56,268 bases of DNA from Candidatus Aerophobota bacterium (GTDB lineage Bacteria; Aerophobota; Aerophobia; Aerophobales; B3-G15). Position 1 is the stretch's first letter. Every line of letters starts with the position of its first letter. The notes below the pieces were generated by a model, which saw only the letters and a program-made list of their open reading frames with translations, was not told the DNA's origin and searched no databases. Below are positions 36,850-44,986 of the stretch, one piece after another. The DNA lies in NCBI GenBank assembly GCA_030615365.1, contig JAUWZM010000008.1, positions 1-56,268 on the forward strand. The letters are read 5' to 3'. The translations under genes were made by a program, and so were the position numbers.

Positions 36850-37935
36850 ATGTCTCTATCTAAATCACTACATGGTGGAAATCTCTGGCAAACAGCAGAA
36901 AAATACAGAATACCTCCTGATGAGATTATTGACTTTAGTGCCAATATAAATCCCTGGGGAAATTTGTTAGGAGTAATAGAGGCCATAAGGAAGAATATGG
37001 CGAGTATTTTTCATTATCCTGATCCTGAGTATAGAAGGTTAACTCTTAAATTAAGTGAGTTCTTAAAAATCGAGCAGGCTAATATTGTAGTTGGCAATGG
37101 CGCCACAGAAATTATCTATCTTGTAATGATGGCGATACGTCCTGAGCGTGCAATAATCCCTGTCCCCACTTTCACTGAATATGAACGTGCCTTAAGATTA
37201 ACTGGTGGCAAGGTAAAATCTTTATATTTGAAAGAAGGGCAAGATTTTACTCTGGATACTGATGAGCTCATAAAAATGGCAAAAAATGTCCAGATGATAA
37301 TTCTGTGTAATCCTAACAATCCCACGGGTAAGCTTTTATCTCGATCTAAAATGCAAAGAATAGTTGATGAGGCGAAAAAGATGGGAAAGTTTGTAGTAAT
37401 TGATGAGAGTTTCATTGACTTTCAGCTCCAACAAAGTCTAATGGATACGATAAAAACAAATCAAAATATTTTTATTGTACGCTCATTTACCAAGTTCTTC
37501 TCTATTGCTGGCTTAAGATTAGGATACGGAGTAGGCAATAAAAAACTAATAGCAAAGATAAAATCTATAAAGCAGCCATGGACAGTCAATTCTTTAGCTG
37601 AGGCAGTGGGAATTCAGATTCTTGAAAATACAGAAAAATTTGAGAAGCTAAAAACCCAGATAGAAAATGAGAAAAATTTTTTATACAAAAATCTTTTTAA
37701 GATAGATGGAATGAAACCTTATACTTCGGATACTAATTTTATACTTATTAAAATAAAGACTTCCCTTTCCTCTTCCTGGCTAACCAGTGAGCTTGCAAAA
37801 AAAGGCATCTTGATCAGGGATTGTAGTAACTTTGTGGGTTTATCGGATAAATTTGTCCGAATGGCTGTGAGAAAAAGAGAAGAAAACAAGAAACTTATCT
37901 ACAACCTTGAACAAATTTTAAGGAGTAAGATTTGA
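36850..37935 (+). CDS. cobD: L-threonine-O-3-phosphate decarboxylase (CobD-like)
   Basis: A 361-residue PLP enzyme of fold type I. The N-terminal LHGGN and DFSANINPWG are characteristic of CobD rather than HisC. The PLP lysine is K215 in SFTKFFSIAGLRLGYG; CNPNNPTG and the C-terminal FVRMAVRK are conserved. It supplies (R)-1-amino-2-propanol phosphate, the linker of the nucleotide loop. The usual linker-attaching enzyme CbiB is not nearby, which makes the next two genes interesting. The stop overlaps the following start. Confidence 0.92.
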   Translation: MSLSKSLHGGNLWQTAEKYRIPPDEIIDFSANINPWGNLLGVIEAIRKNMASIFHYPDPEYRRLTLKLSEFLKIEQANIVVGNGATEIIYLVMMAIRPERAIIPVPTFTEYERALRLTGGKVKSLYLKEGQDFTLDTDELIKMAKNVQMIILCNPNNPTGKLLSRSKMQRIVDEAKKMGKFVVIDESFIDFQLQQSLMDTIKTNQNIFIVRSFTKFFSIAGLRLGYGVGNKKLIAKIKSIKQPWTVNSLAEAVGIQILENTEKFEKLKTQIENEKNFLYKNLFKIDGMKPYTSDTNFILIKIKTSLSSSWLTSELAKKGILIRDCSNFVGLSDKFVRMAVRKREENKKLIYNLEQILRSKI

Positions 37936-38840
37936 TTAATCAGTTGCGGGAAAAACTAAAAGAAGTGGTGGAGAAAAAACCAGCTGAGGGACTGCTTTTC
38001 TCTGGAGGATTAGATTCAGGAATTTTAGCTTACCTTTACCCTGAAATTAATGCAATTACAGTAGCTCTAAAGGACTGGGGAGAGGATTTAAAATATGCAA
38101 ATTTCCTTGCTAAGTTTTGCAAAATTACACATTACAAAAGAATAATAACTGTCGACGAGGCAATTAATGCTATACCCAGGGTTATAAAAATACTCAAAAG
38201 CTTTGACCCAGCAATTCCCAATGATATAACCGTTTACTTTGGATTAAAGTTTGCAGAAAAGATGGGGATGAAAAGTGTTATGACCGGGGATGGGAGTGAT
38301 GAGCTTTTTGCTGGATATAGCTATATGCAAAATATTCCCAATCTTGAAACGTATATTCAAAAGATCACTGGATCGATGTATTTCAGCTCTAATGCAATTG
38401 GTGAGTTTTTGCACATCCAGATAATTCAGCCCTTTATGGATAAAGATTTTATCAATTTTTGTCTTGAAATTCCTGTGAATAGTAAATTAAAAAAGAGTAA
38501 GAAAAAATTTGTGGGGAAATGGGTATTGAGAAAAGCATTCGAAGGTCTTTTACCTGATAATTTTATCTGGCAGGAAAAGAGACCCTTAGAATACGGCTCA
38601 GGAACTACCAAGTTAAGGAAAATAATAGCTTCCAAGGTGAGCGAGAAGGAATTTAAACAAAAACTTTACCCGGTAAAATTTATAAACAAGGAACACCTTT
38701 ACTATTACAAAATCTATCGCGAGGAAGTTGGTTCAATACCTGAGCCATTAAAAGGGGAAAAGGCTTGCCCTGGATGTGGAGCAGGAATGAAAAAAGGATA
38801 TTTTCATTGCAAGGTATGCGGATGGACAAAGAAAAACTAA
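37932..38840 (+). CDS. AsnB-like PP-loop amide ligase with zinc ribbon
   Basis: A 302-residue protein equal to the C-terminal synthetase half of asparagine synthase. The ATP pyrophosphatase loop is SGGLDSG (residues 24-30), and MTGDGSDELFAGY follows. The N-terminal glutaminase domain is absent, so free ammonia or another amine must be the donor. Residues about 278-300 form a zinc ribbon (CPGCG...CKVCG), unusual for AsnB. It begins with TTG overlapping the cobD stop as TTGA, with AAGGAG 6 bases upstream. Inside a B12 operon it may form an amide on a corrinoid; asparagine synthesis is less likely. Confidence 0.82.
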   Translation: MINQLREKLKEVVEKKPAEGLLFSGGLDSGILAYLYPEINAITVALKDWGEDLKYANFLAKFCKITHYKRIITVDEAINAIPRVIKILKSFDPAIPNDITVYFGLKFAEKMGMKSVMTGDGSDELFAGYSYMQNIPNLETYIQKITGSMYFSSNAIGEFLHIQIIQPFMDKDFINFCLEIPVNSKLKKSKKKFVGKWVLRKAFEGLLPDNFIWQEKRPLEYGSGTTKLRKIIASKVSEKEFKQKLYPVKFINKEHLYYYKIYREEVGSIPEPLKGEKACPGCGAGMKKGYFHCKVCGWTKKN

Positions 38841-39484
38841 AAGCATTCGTCTCCTGGAGTGGAGGGAAGGAAAGTGCAATGAGCTTATATAAGGCAATAA
38901 ATAAAGGTATTAACATCCAATATCTTTTAAATATGATATCAGAAGATGGAAAATATTCTCGTTCACATGGATTATCCTCTAATATTTTAAAGATCCAGGC
39001 AAAGAATATAGGCATCCCCCTTATCCAATGCAGGAGCTCCTGGAAAGACTACGAGGAAAATTTTAAAAAAACAGTTCTTAAGCTGAAAAAGGAAGGCATA
39101 GAGGGAGGAGTCTTTGGAGATATTGATCTTCCAGAGCACAGAGAATGGGTAGAAAGAACCTGTAAAGATCTGAGGATAAAACCTGCTCTTTTGCTATGGA
39201 AGGAAAACCAGGAGAAATTGCTCAAGGATTTTGTCACCTTAGGATTCAAGGCAATCGTAGTAACAGTTCGCCGTGATCTTTTGAGCCAGGAATGGTTAGG
39301 ACACCAGATTAATGAGAGATTCATAAATGATTTAAAAGCATTAAATAATGTTGACCTTTGCGGAGAAAAAGGTGAATACCATACATTTGTTTTTGACGGG
39401 CCTATTTTTAAAAAAAGACTAAAATTTACCCTTGGGAAAAAGATAATTAAAAACAATCACTGTTTTTTAGAAATCATCGGATAA
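38822..39484 (+). CDS. DUF71/COG2102 PP-loop ATPase, B12-associated type
   Basis: A 220-residue ATP pyrophosphatase of the diphthamide-synthetase (DUF71) family. The PP-loop is SWSGGKES (residues 11-18), GVFGDIDLPEHREWVE follows, and the C-terminal GEKGEYHTFVFDGP is the family hallmark. Bacteria lack diphthamide; a bacterial DUF71 subgroup has been linked by comparative genomics to B12 salvage, and the setting here agrees. I start it at the ATG at 38822 (AAGG 7 bases upstream), overlapping the AsnB-like gene by 19 bases. The exact substrate is unknown. Confidence 0.88.
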   Translation: MDKEKLKAFVSWSGGKESAMSLYKAINKGINIQYLLNMISEDGKYSRSHGLSSNILKIQAKNIGIPLIQCRSSWKDYEENFKKTVLKLKKEGIEGGVFGDIDLPEHREWVERTCKDLRIKPALLLWKENQEKLLKDFVTLGFKAIVVTVRRDLLSQEWLGHQINERFINDLKALNNVDLCGEKGEYHTFVFDGPIFKKRLKFTLGKKIIKNNHCFLEIIG

Positions 39485-39488
39485 TTTA

Positions 39489-40493
39489 ATGTTGCACAAA
39501 CGATTCACAACTCTAAAGTTGCTAATTATAGCAATACCTGTTACCATAGGTGTAAGTTTATCAATTGGTGCAGTTTCCATTCCACTATCTGATATACTAA
39601 AAGCAGTCGCAGGAAAAATCCCTTACCTGCAATCTTTCATAAAAAATGATGTCCCAAGCAGGTACTTGATAATTTTGTTTAATCTTAGGCTACCCCGCAT
39701 CCTCTTAGCTATGCTGGTAGGATCAGGATTAGCCACAGCCGGAGTGGCTATGCAGGGGTTATTTAAAAATCCTATGGCAAGCCCATACGTAGTGGGCATA
39801 TCTTCAGGATCATCGTTTGGAGCTGCCTTAGCCATACTTATCTTACCAGGAATATTCTCCGTTCCACCCTTAGCTTTTGTCACAGGTTTAGGAACTATTC
39901 TTTTAGTGTACAGAATTTCCAAAAAGAATGGCCAGGTTCCAATACAAACTTTACTTTTAGCTGGGATAGCTATGGGTTTCTTTTTTTCAGCTCTTACCTC
40001 TTTATTAATGTACATCTCTGCTAAAAGTGTCCATTATCTTGTTTTCTGGATAATGGGAGGATTTGGAGGTAGAAGCTGGGATCATTTGATAACAGCTCTT
40101 CCCTTTATTGGGTTTGGGATACCTGCTATTTATTACTTTTCCCGAGAATTGAATGTAATGCAACTGGGTGAGGAATCAGCTACTCACTTAGGTGCGAATG
40201 TAGAGACAGTGAAAAAACTCTTGCTTGTTTTCTCCTCCTTAATTGCTGCTGCCGCAGTAGCGGTAAGCGGAGTAATTGGATTTGTGGGATTAATCATTCC
40301 CCATATAGCCCGAATTATAGTAGGTCCTGATCATAGAGTTCTCATACCAGCCTCAGCCCTGCTTGGCGGAATTTTTCTTGTCTGGTGTGATACGTTAGCC
40401 AGAACAGTTATCTCTCCAATGGAATTACCGGTAGGCATAATTACATCCTGCCTTGGTGCTCCTTTTTTTATCTACCTTTTAAAAAGAAAGTGA
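39489..40493 (+). CDS. btuC: Corrinoid ABC transporter, permease
   Basis: A 334-residue FecCD-family permease with about ten membrane helices. Motifs include LRLPRILLAMLVGSGLATAG, GLFKNPMASPYVVGISSGS and the C-terminal GFVGLIIPHIARIIVGPDHR (the ATPase-contact helix). It is four bases from both neighbours and forms the transporter with BtuF and BtuD. Confidence 0.94.
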   Translation: MLHKRFTTLKLLIIAIPVTIGVSLSIGAVSIPLSDILKAVAGKIPYLQSFIKNDVPSRYLIILFNLRLPRILLAMLVGSGLATAGVAMQGLFKNPMASPYVVGISSGSSFGAALAILILPGIFSVPPLAFVTGLGTILLVYRISKKNGQVPIQTLLLAGIAMGFFFSALTSLLMYISAKSVHYLVFWIMGGFGGRSWDHLITALPFIGFGIPAIYYFSRELNVMQLGEESATHLGANVETVKKLLLVFSSLIAAAAVAVSGVIGFVGLIIPHIARIIVGPDHRVLIPASALLGGIFLVWCDTLARTVISPMELPVGIITSCLGAPFFIYLLKRK

Positions 40494-40496
40494 TAT

Positions 40497-41774
40497 ATGA
40501 AAATGCTAAAGATAGAAAATATAGACTGTGCTCTCGAGAATACTTTAATTCTTAAAGATGTAGATTTTGAAGTAGAAAGGGGAGATTTTTTAGGCATAGT
40601 TGGTCCTAATGGATCGGGGAAAACTACTCTTTTGCGAGCAATTAGTGGAATCCTGCCCCTTGTGAAAGGCAAGGTATACTTAGAAGGAAAAGATATGAGT
40701 CGTATGGATAGAAAGAAAATTGCCAGAAAAATAGCTATGGTTCCCCAGAATACTTTTATAAATTTTCCCTTCAGTGCCATGGAAGTAGTTCTGATGGGAA
40801 GAAATCCCTATCTGGGTAGATTTGAAAAGGAAAGAAAAGAAGATCTAGAAAAAGTAAAGAAAAGTATGATTTTAACTAAAACCTGGTACCTGAAAGATAA
40901 AAAAGTTACCCAGATAAGCGGGGGAGAACTGCAAAGAGTGGTAATAGCCCAAGCATTAGCTCAAGATACAGACATAATCTTCTTAGATGAACCTACCGCT
41001 CACCTGGATATAAATCATGAACTGGAGATACTTTCCCTTATTACTCGTTTAAACAGAGAAAACCTGCTCACTGTAGTTTTGGTAACCCATGATCTTAACT
41101 TAGCTGCCCGATACTGCAGGAAACTCATCCTGCTTAAAGAGGGTAAAATTTATGCCCAGGGAGAGATAGAGAACATTCTTACCTCCGAGAACATTAACAG
41201 TGTTTTTCATATAAAGACTCTGGTTAAAAAACATCCACTCACCGGCTCAATTTACACTCTTCCTATTGATTTTGATGAAAAGACTAAAGTAGCAAGAGGG
41301 GGGAAGATTCATCTTATCTGTGGGGGTGGTTCAGGTAGCTCTTTATTAAGGAAGCTGTGGGAGAGTGGATTTGAAATAAGCGCAGGAGTGCTCAATGTGT
41401 TCGATGCCGACTTTGAAACAGCAACTTTTCTTAACATCCCCACCGTGGGAGAAGCTCCCTTTTCTCCCATAACCAGCGAATCCTATCAGAAAAACATGGA
41501 AATGATACGAGGCTCAAAAATAGTTATTTTGACCGAAGTTCCCTTTGGCGAAGGAAATCTGTTAAATCTCAGGGCAGTGAGGCAAGCTTTGGAAGATAAA
41601 ATAAGAGTGATAGTGATTAACAAAATCTCTGTTCAAGAAAGAGATTATACCAAAGGCAAAATCAGTGGAATATTTGAAGAGTTAAAACACAATGGAGCCA
41701 CCTTTGTTAAAGATGAGAAGAAGGCACTTTCACTGATAGAGAATGAACTTAACTATTCATTGCAGGGCAGGTAG
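40497..41774 (+). CDS. btuD: Corrinoid ABC transporter ATPase fused to an extra domain
   Basis: A 425-residue protein. Residues 1-255 are a FecE/BtuD-type ATPase: Walker A GPNGSGKTT (36-44), Q-loop MVPQNTF, signature ISGGELQRVV, Walker B IIFLDEPTAHLD and LVTHD. Residues about 260-425 are an added domain beginning near IHLICGGGSGSSLLRKLWES, with GVLNVFDADFETA and ILTEVPFGEGNLLN. It looks alpha/beta, with a glycine-rich loop; I do not recognise it. Typical BtuD is about 250 residues. The last codons lie in a 47-bp sequence repeated after the next toxin-antitoxin module. Confidence 0.9.
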   Translation: MKMLKIENIDCALENTLILKDVDFEVERGDFLGIVGPNGSGKTTLLRAISGILPLVKGKVYLEGKDMSRMDRKKIARKIAMVPQNTFINFPFSAMEVVLMGRNPYLGRFEKERKEDLEKVKKSMILTKTWYLKDKKVTQISGGELQRVVIAQALAQDTDIIFLDEPTAHLDINHELEILSLITRLNRENLLTVVLVTHDLNLAARYCRKLILLKEGKIYAQGEIENILTSENINSVFHIKTLVKKHPLTGSIYTLPIDFDEKTKVARGGKIHLICGGGSGSSLLRKLWESGFEISAGVLNVFDADFETATFLNIPTVGEAPFSPITSESYQKNMEMIRGSKIVILTEVPFGEGNLLNLRAVRQALEDKIRVIVINKISVQERDYTKGKISGIFEELKHNGATFVKDEKKALSLIENELNYSLQGR

Positions 41775-41794
41775 AAGTGAAACTCCGTTAAAAA
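41748..41794 (+). repeat. 47-bp direct repeat, left copy (btuD 3' end)
   Basis: Identical to 42476-42522. It begins with CTTAACTATTCATTG and ends with CTCCGTTAAAAA. It covers the last nine codons of btuD, the stop and 20 further bases. The two copies frame the AbrB/RelE module. Confidence 0.9.
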
Positions 41795-41827
41795 AGTGTG
41801 CAGTATCATTGTAGCCAAATTTAAAGC

Positions 41828-41856
41828 TTGACACCCCTTTTTGTATTTGCTATATT
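41828..41856 (+). promoter_or_regulatory. Promoter of the AbrB/RelE module
   Basis: TTGACA at 41828-41833 and TATATT at 41851-41856 with a 17-bp spacer, inside the framed cassette. Confidence 0.75.
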
Positions 41857-41916
41857 AAGAAAGTAAGAAGTTCTAACTATATGAATCATTTATCAACAAC
41901 TAAAGGAGGAAAGCTA

Positions 41917-42189
41917 ATGCCCTTAGTTCAGGTTAGAGAAAAAGCCCAGATTACAATCCCCAGCAAAATCCGCAAAGCCTTAGGTATTAAGGAAGGTGAT
42001 TATTTAGAAGTAGAAGCGGAAGCTAATAAGATAGTTCTTATTCCAAAAATTTTAATTGATAAAGCTGAAGTTGTCACTTTATCCAAGAAGGGTGAGGAAA
42101 TGCTCAAAGAGGCTTTGGAGGATGTTAAAAAAGGCAGGGTTAAAAAATTCAAAAATGCAGAAGAACTAATTGATGATCTCCACAAATAA
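41917..42189 (+). CDS. AbrB/MazE-type antitoxin
   Basis: A 90-residue antitoxin with an N-terminal AbrB DNA-binding hairpin (VREKAQITIPSKIRKALGI, residues 5-23) and a Lys/Glu-rich C-terminal tail. The ATG at 41917 follows AAAGGAGG by 7 bases; an in-frame ATG at 41881 lacks a site. Its stop abuts the toxin start. Confidence 0.9.
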   Translation: MPLVQVREKAQITIPSKIRKALGIKEGDYLEVEAEANKIVLIPKILIDKAEVVTLSKKGEEMLKEALEDVKKGRVKKFKNAEELIDDLHK

Positions 42190-42453
42190 ATGCAGTTAAT
42201 TCGAACTACCCACTTTAAGCGAGACTACAGGAAACTCCCTTCCTCTATCCAGAAAAGAGCAGATGAGAAGCTAAAGCTTCTGGCCCAGAATTTGTCCCAT
42301 CCTTCATTGAGAGTAAAAAGAGCTCGGAAATATAAAGGTGTTTTTGAAGGCAGTATCACCAAAGACTACCGAATTCTTGTTTCAAATTACAACAGAAGGC
42401 TATATCTTACTTCGCATTGGCAAGCACGATATTTTAGAAAAAGGATAATATAA
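42190..42453 (+). CDS. RelE/ParE-superfamily toxin
   Basis: An 87-residue basic protein with the RelE/YafQ pattern: TTHFKRDYRKLPSSIQKRA, then FEGSITKDYRILVSNYNRRLYL. It probably cleaves mRNA on the ribosome. The ATG begins right after the antitoxin stop. An AbrB-type antitoxin with a RelE-type toxin is a less common pairing than RelB/RelE. Confidence 0.85.
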   Translation: MQLIRTTHFKRDYRKLPSSIQKRADEKLKLLAQNLSHPSLRVKRARKYKGVFEGSITKDYRILVSNYNRRLYLTSHWQARYFRKRII

Positions 42454-42475
42454 AAAAAGAGAATAAATGAATTAC

Positions 42476-42522
42476 CTTAACTATTCATTGCAGGGCAGGT
42501 AGAAGTGAAACTCCGTTAAAAA
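42476..42522 (+). repeat. 47-bp direct repeat, right copy
   Basis: Second copy of the btuD 3' end (see 41748-41794), 728 bases downstream and 22 bases after the toxin stop. No coding function here. Confidence 0.9.
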
Positions 42523-42810
42523 GAATTAAAAGTGAGCTATTTTTGGTGGTTTTAAAAATTTGACATAATGAGAAAAAAGATAACTATAGTTTTTAGTTAT
42601 CTCCAATGCGATAACTTGACATAATAAAATAGGGGAGTAATATAATAGTAATAGATGTATAGTAGTTAACCTCTATTTACAGAGAATAACCAGAAAAAAT
42701 AGACTAATAAATGCATTCAAAGATAAAGGGAGTCCGTACAATCTCATAATTTTCTTCCTCGAGACTCATTAGCTCGTCCCACTGTCAGCGAAATATGGAG
42801 GGAGTAGCGT
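42523..42810 (+). other. Leader region of the surface-protein operon
   Basis: This stretch carries two look-alike promoter segments, at 42560 (TTGACATAATGAG; -10-like TATAGT at 42585, 19-bp spacer) and 42616 (TTGACATAATAAA). They resemble a small duplication. No RNA gene or other ORF is evident before the cohesin gene. Confidence 0.5.
42616..42646 (+). promoter_or_regulatory. Promoter of the surface-protein operon
   Basis: TTGACA at 42616-42621, then TAATAT (42638-42643, 16-bp spacer) overlapping TATAAT (42641-42646, 19-bp spacer). The leader to the cohesin ATG would be about 160 bases. Confidence 0.6.
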
Positions 42811-44625
42811 ATGTAGTTTCTAAATTCTGGTAAAGTAACAGTATTCCTTGGAGCAATCTTATTATCCCTTGCTATACCTATAGCACCCAGTATAGCTGAT
42901 ACACCTTCAGTATCCGTCAATCCCAATATCGTCGTTACCAGCAATACCTTTACTGTAAATATCAAGCTCGATAAAAACATCTCAGGTCTAAAGGGTGTCA
43001 ATGTTATCCTAAGTTACGATGATTCCCTCCTTGAGATTAACAGTATTCAAGCCACCAGCCCTCTTTTTGGGAATCCTGTACTCTATTACTCAAAAACTTC
43101 AGGACAGATTAATCTTACCACCGGTGCTTTCTCAGGAACAGTAGATGGCCCGGGAACTCTTTTTTCAGTAACCTTTAAGCTAAAGACGGGCAGCGGTGTA
43201 AGTAATCTATCTTTAAACACCACTCAATTAAGAGATGCAGCTAATGCCTCCATTCCATTAACTACGCTGGATGGAGTTTTATATATTGGCTCTAAGTCTT
43301 TTCCTTCCTCAACCACTGCTAAGAAGTGGAAAATGATATCAGTTCCCTTAAACCTGGATAGTCCCGGCCCTGGTTCAGTTCTAATTGATGACTTAGGAAA
43401 TCAGGATGATGCCGTATGGAAACTGTACCGCTGGAATACCACAGCAGGCTCTTATAATAAATATCCCTCCACAGGCAATTTTGCTCCTGGAAAGTCCTCC
43501 TGGCTAATTACCAAAACCTCCAAGAGTCTCGATGTGGAAGAAGGGGAAGGCGTGGACGTCTCAGAAAAATATTCAATTTATCTTAGTTCTGGTTGGAATC
43601 AGGTAGCTAATCCTTTTCCTTTCACCATTGACTGGGGAGATGTTCAGGTAGAAAAAAATGGAACAGTTAAAGATATAAGTAATGCCTCTAACTGGATAAG
43701 AGATAAAATCTGGATATGGAATGGCTCAAGTTATGATTGGTATCAAGCTCCCAATGGACAGGCATCTCCCTGGGAAGGGGGCTTTGTCAAAGCCTTAACT
43801 TCCTGCAATCTTCTTATCTCTCCCCAAAAAGCTGGACTAGGTCAATCACTGGCAAGAGCCTTGAGCAAGAGTAAAAACAATCTTATCCAAATCATAGCAA
43901 AAACAGGTGACCTTGAAGATAGCAATAACTTTTTTGGTTTACTGAGACAAGCAAAAGATGATTACGACAAAGACGATGTTGAAGAGGCTCCTCCCCCTTC
44001 ACCCTACATTAGCCTCTTTTTTCCTCACCCTGATTGGGGGATAGATAGTGATGCCTATACTCAGGACGTAAGATGCACTAGCGCACAAAAAGAGCAAATT
44101 ATCTGGGAGATGAAGGTAAAAACCAGTGAGGTAAATAAACAAATTACCCTGGAATGGGAGAATGTGAAAGACTTTCCATCTACTTATTATCTTTACTTAA
44201 CTGATGAGGAAGAGCATATCTTGGCTGATATGAGGAAGAAATCTAATTATTCCTATGGCACTTTAGATGGAGAGGATACCTTCAAGATCTTTGCCAGTCT
44301 AGAACCTTTAAGTTCATCCCCCGAGGATTTAACCTTAACTGAGGTTTACAACCATCCCAATCCCTGTGATTCAAGCATTACTAATCTTCATTTTCGTCTG
44401 GGAGCAGGGGCAAGTGTTACCATCAAAATCTATACTGTTGCCGGGGAACTGGTAAAAACTGTGGTAGAGAATAAAACCTATTCTGCAGGAACTCATGAAG
44501 AGGTTTGGCAGCTTGATAATAAGACAGGAGACAAAGTAGCAAGTGGTGTGTATATTCTTGTTGTTAAAGCCTCAAATTCAGCTAAGAACTTAATGAAAAG
44601 CAATAAAATTGCAATTATAAAATAA
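42811..44625 (+). pseudogene. Cohesin-domain surface protein with amber codon 2
   Basis: An open frame of 604 codons. GGAGGGA (42797-42803) precedes an ATG at 42811 by 7 bases, but the next codon is TAG (42814-42816). After it the frame stays open to 44625 with no ATG, GTG or TTG before 43333. It first encodes a signal peptide (FLNSGKVTVFLGAILLSLAI), then a cohesin domain (from 42910: PSVSVNPNIVVTSNTFTVNI; LKGVNVILSYDDSLLEI), a middle region with paired Trp-rich segments, and a C-terminal FlgD-like Ig domain (YNHPNPCDSS; ASGVYILVV). Codon 2 was probably AAG (Lys). Either a nonsense allele, a sequencing error or unusual initiation; the rest shows no decay. Confidence 0.75.
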
Positions 44626-44637
44626 GGGAGATACTCT

Positions 44638-44955
44638 ATGATTATGTTTAAAAGACTGACAAAAAGAAAATACCTGGGCCTGGCAATAATTGTTATTAGC
44701 ATCATTTTTCTTCTGGGACAATACTATTCTTTTATACCTCAAACAAAACCTCTTGCTCAAAATTCTGGTATAGCCGCCATATTATCAGGAGGAGGAATTG
44801 TTTTTGGTGTATATCTTGTGGCAGGACCCCTGGGAGCACTTATCGCTACAGTTCCTATTGTAATGTTAGGGGGTACGGGTTACGGTGGCGGTCCGCCTCC
44901 TCCCCCTCCTCCTAAGAAGGATTTAGGTAAGCCACCACAACCCCCATCAGAATAG
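44638..44955 (+). CDS. Small membrane protein with proline-rich tail
   Basis: A 105-residue protein with two membrane helices (about 11-30 and 42-78, the latter glycine-rich with SGGGIVFGVYLVAGPLGAL) and a tail containing seven consecutive prolines followed by KKDLGKPP. GGGAG precedes the ATG by 7 bases. Not recognised. It lies 12 bases after the cohesin gene and may anchor or couple the surface components. Confidence 0.65.
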   Translation: MIMFKRLTKRKYLGLAIIVISIIFLLGQYYSFIPQTKPLAQNSGIAAILSGGGIVFGVYLVAGPLGALIATVPIVMLGGTGYGGGPPPPPPPKKDLGKPPQPPSE

Positions 44956-44986
44956 ATTTTTTTCTTGATTTGAAGGAGTATGCATA

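Noticed and set aside
37932..38840. Calling the AsnB-like gene asparagine synthase
   Set aside because: The glutaminase domain and its N-terminal cysteine are absent, a zinc ribbon is added, and the gene is embedded in a B12 operon.
42795..42833. Alternative start of the cohesin protein in another frame with a programmed frameshift
   Set aside because: The small frame from the ATG at 42795 ends at TAA with no slippery sequence, and it would overlap the ribosome site that fits the ATG at 42811.
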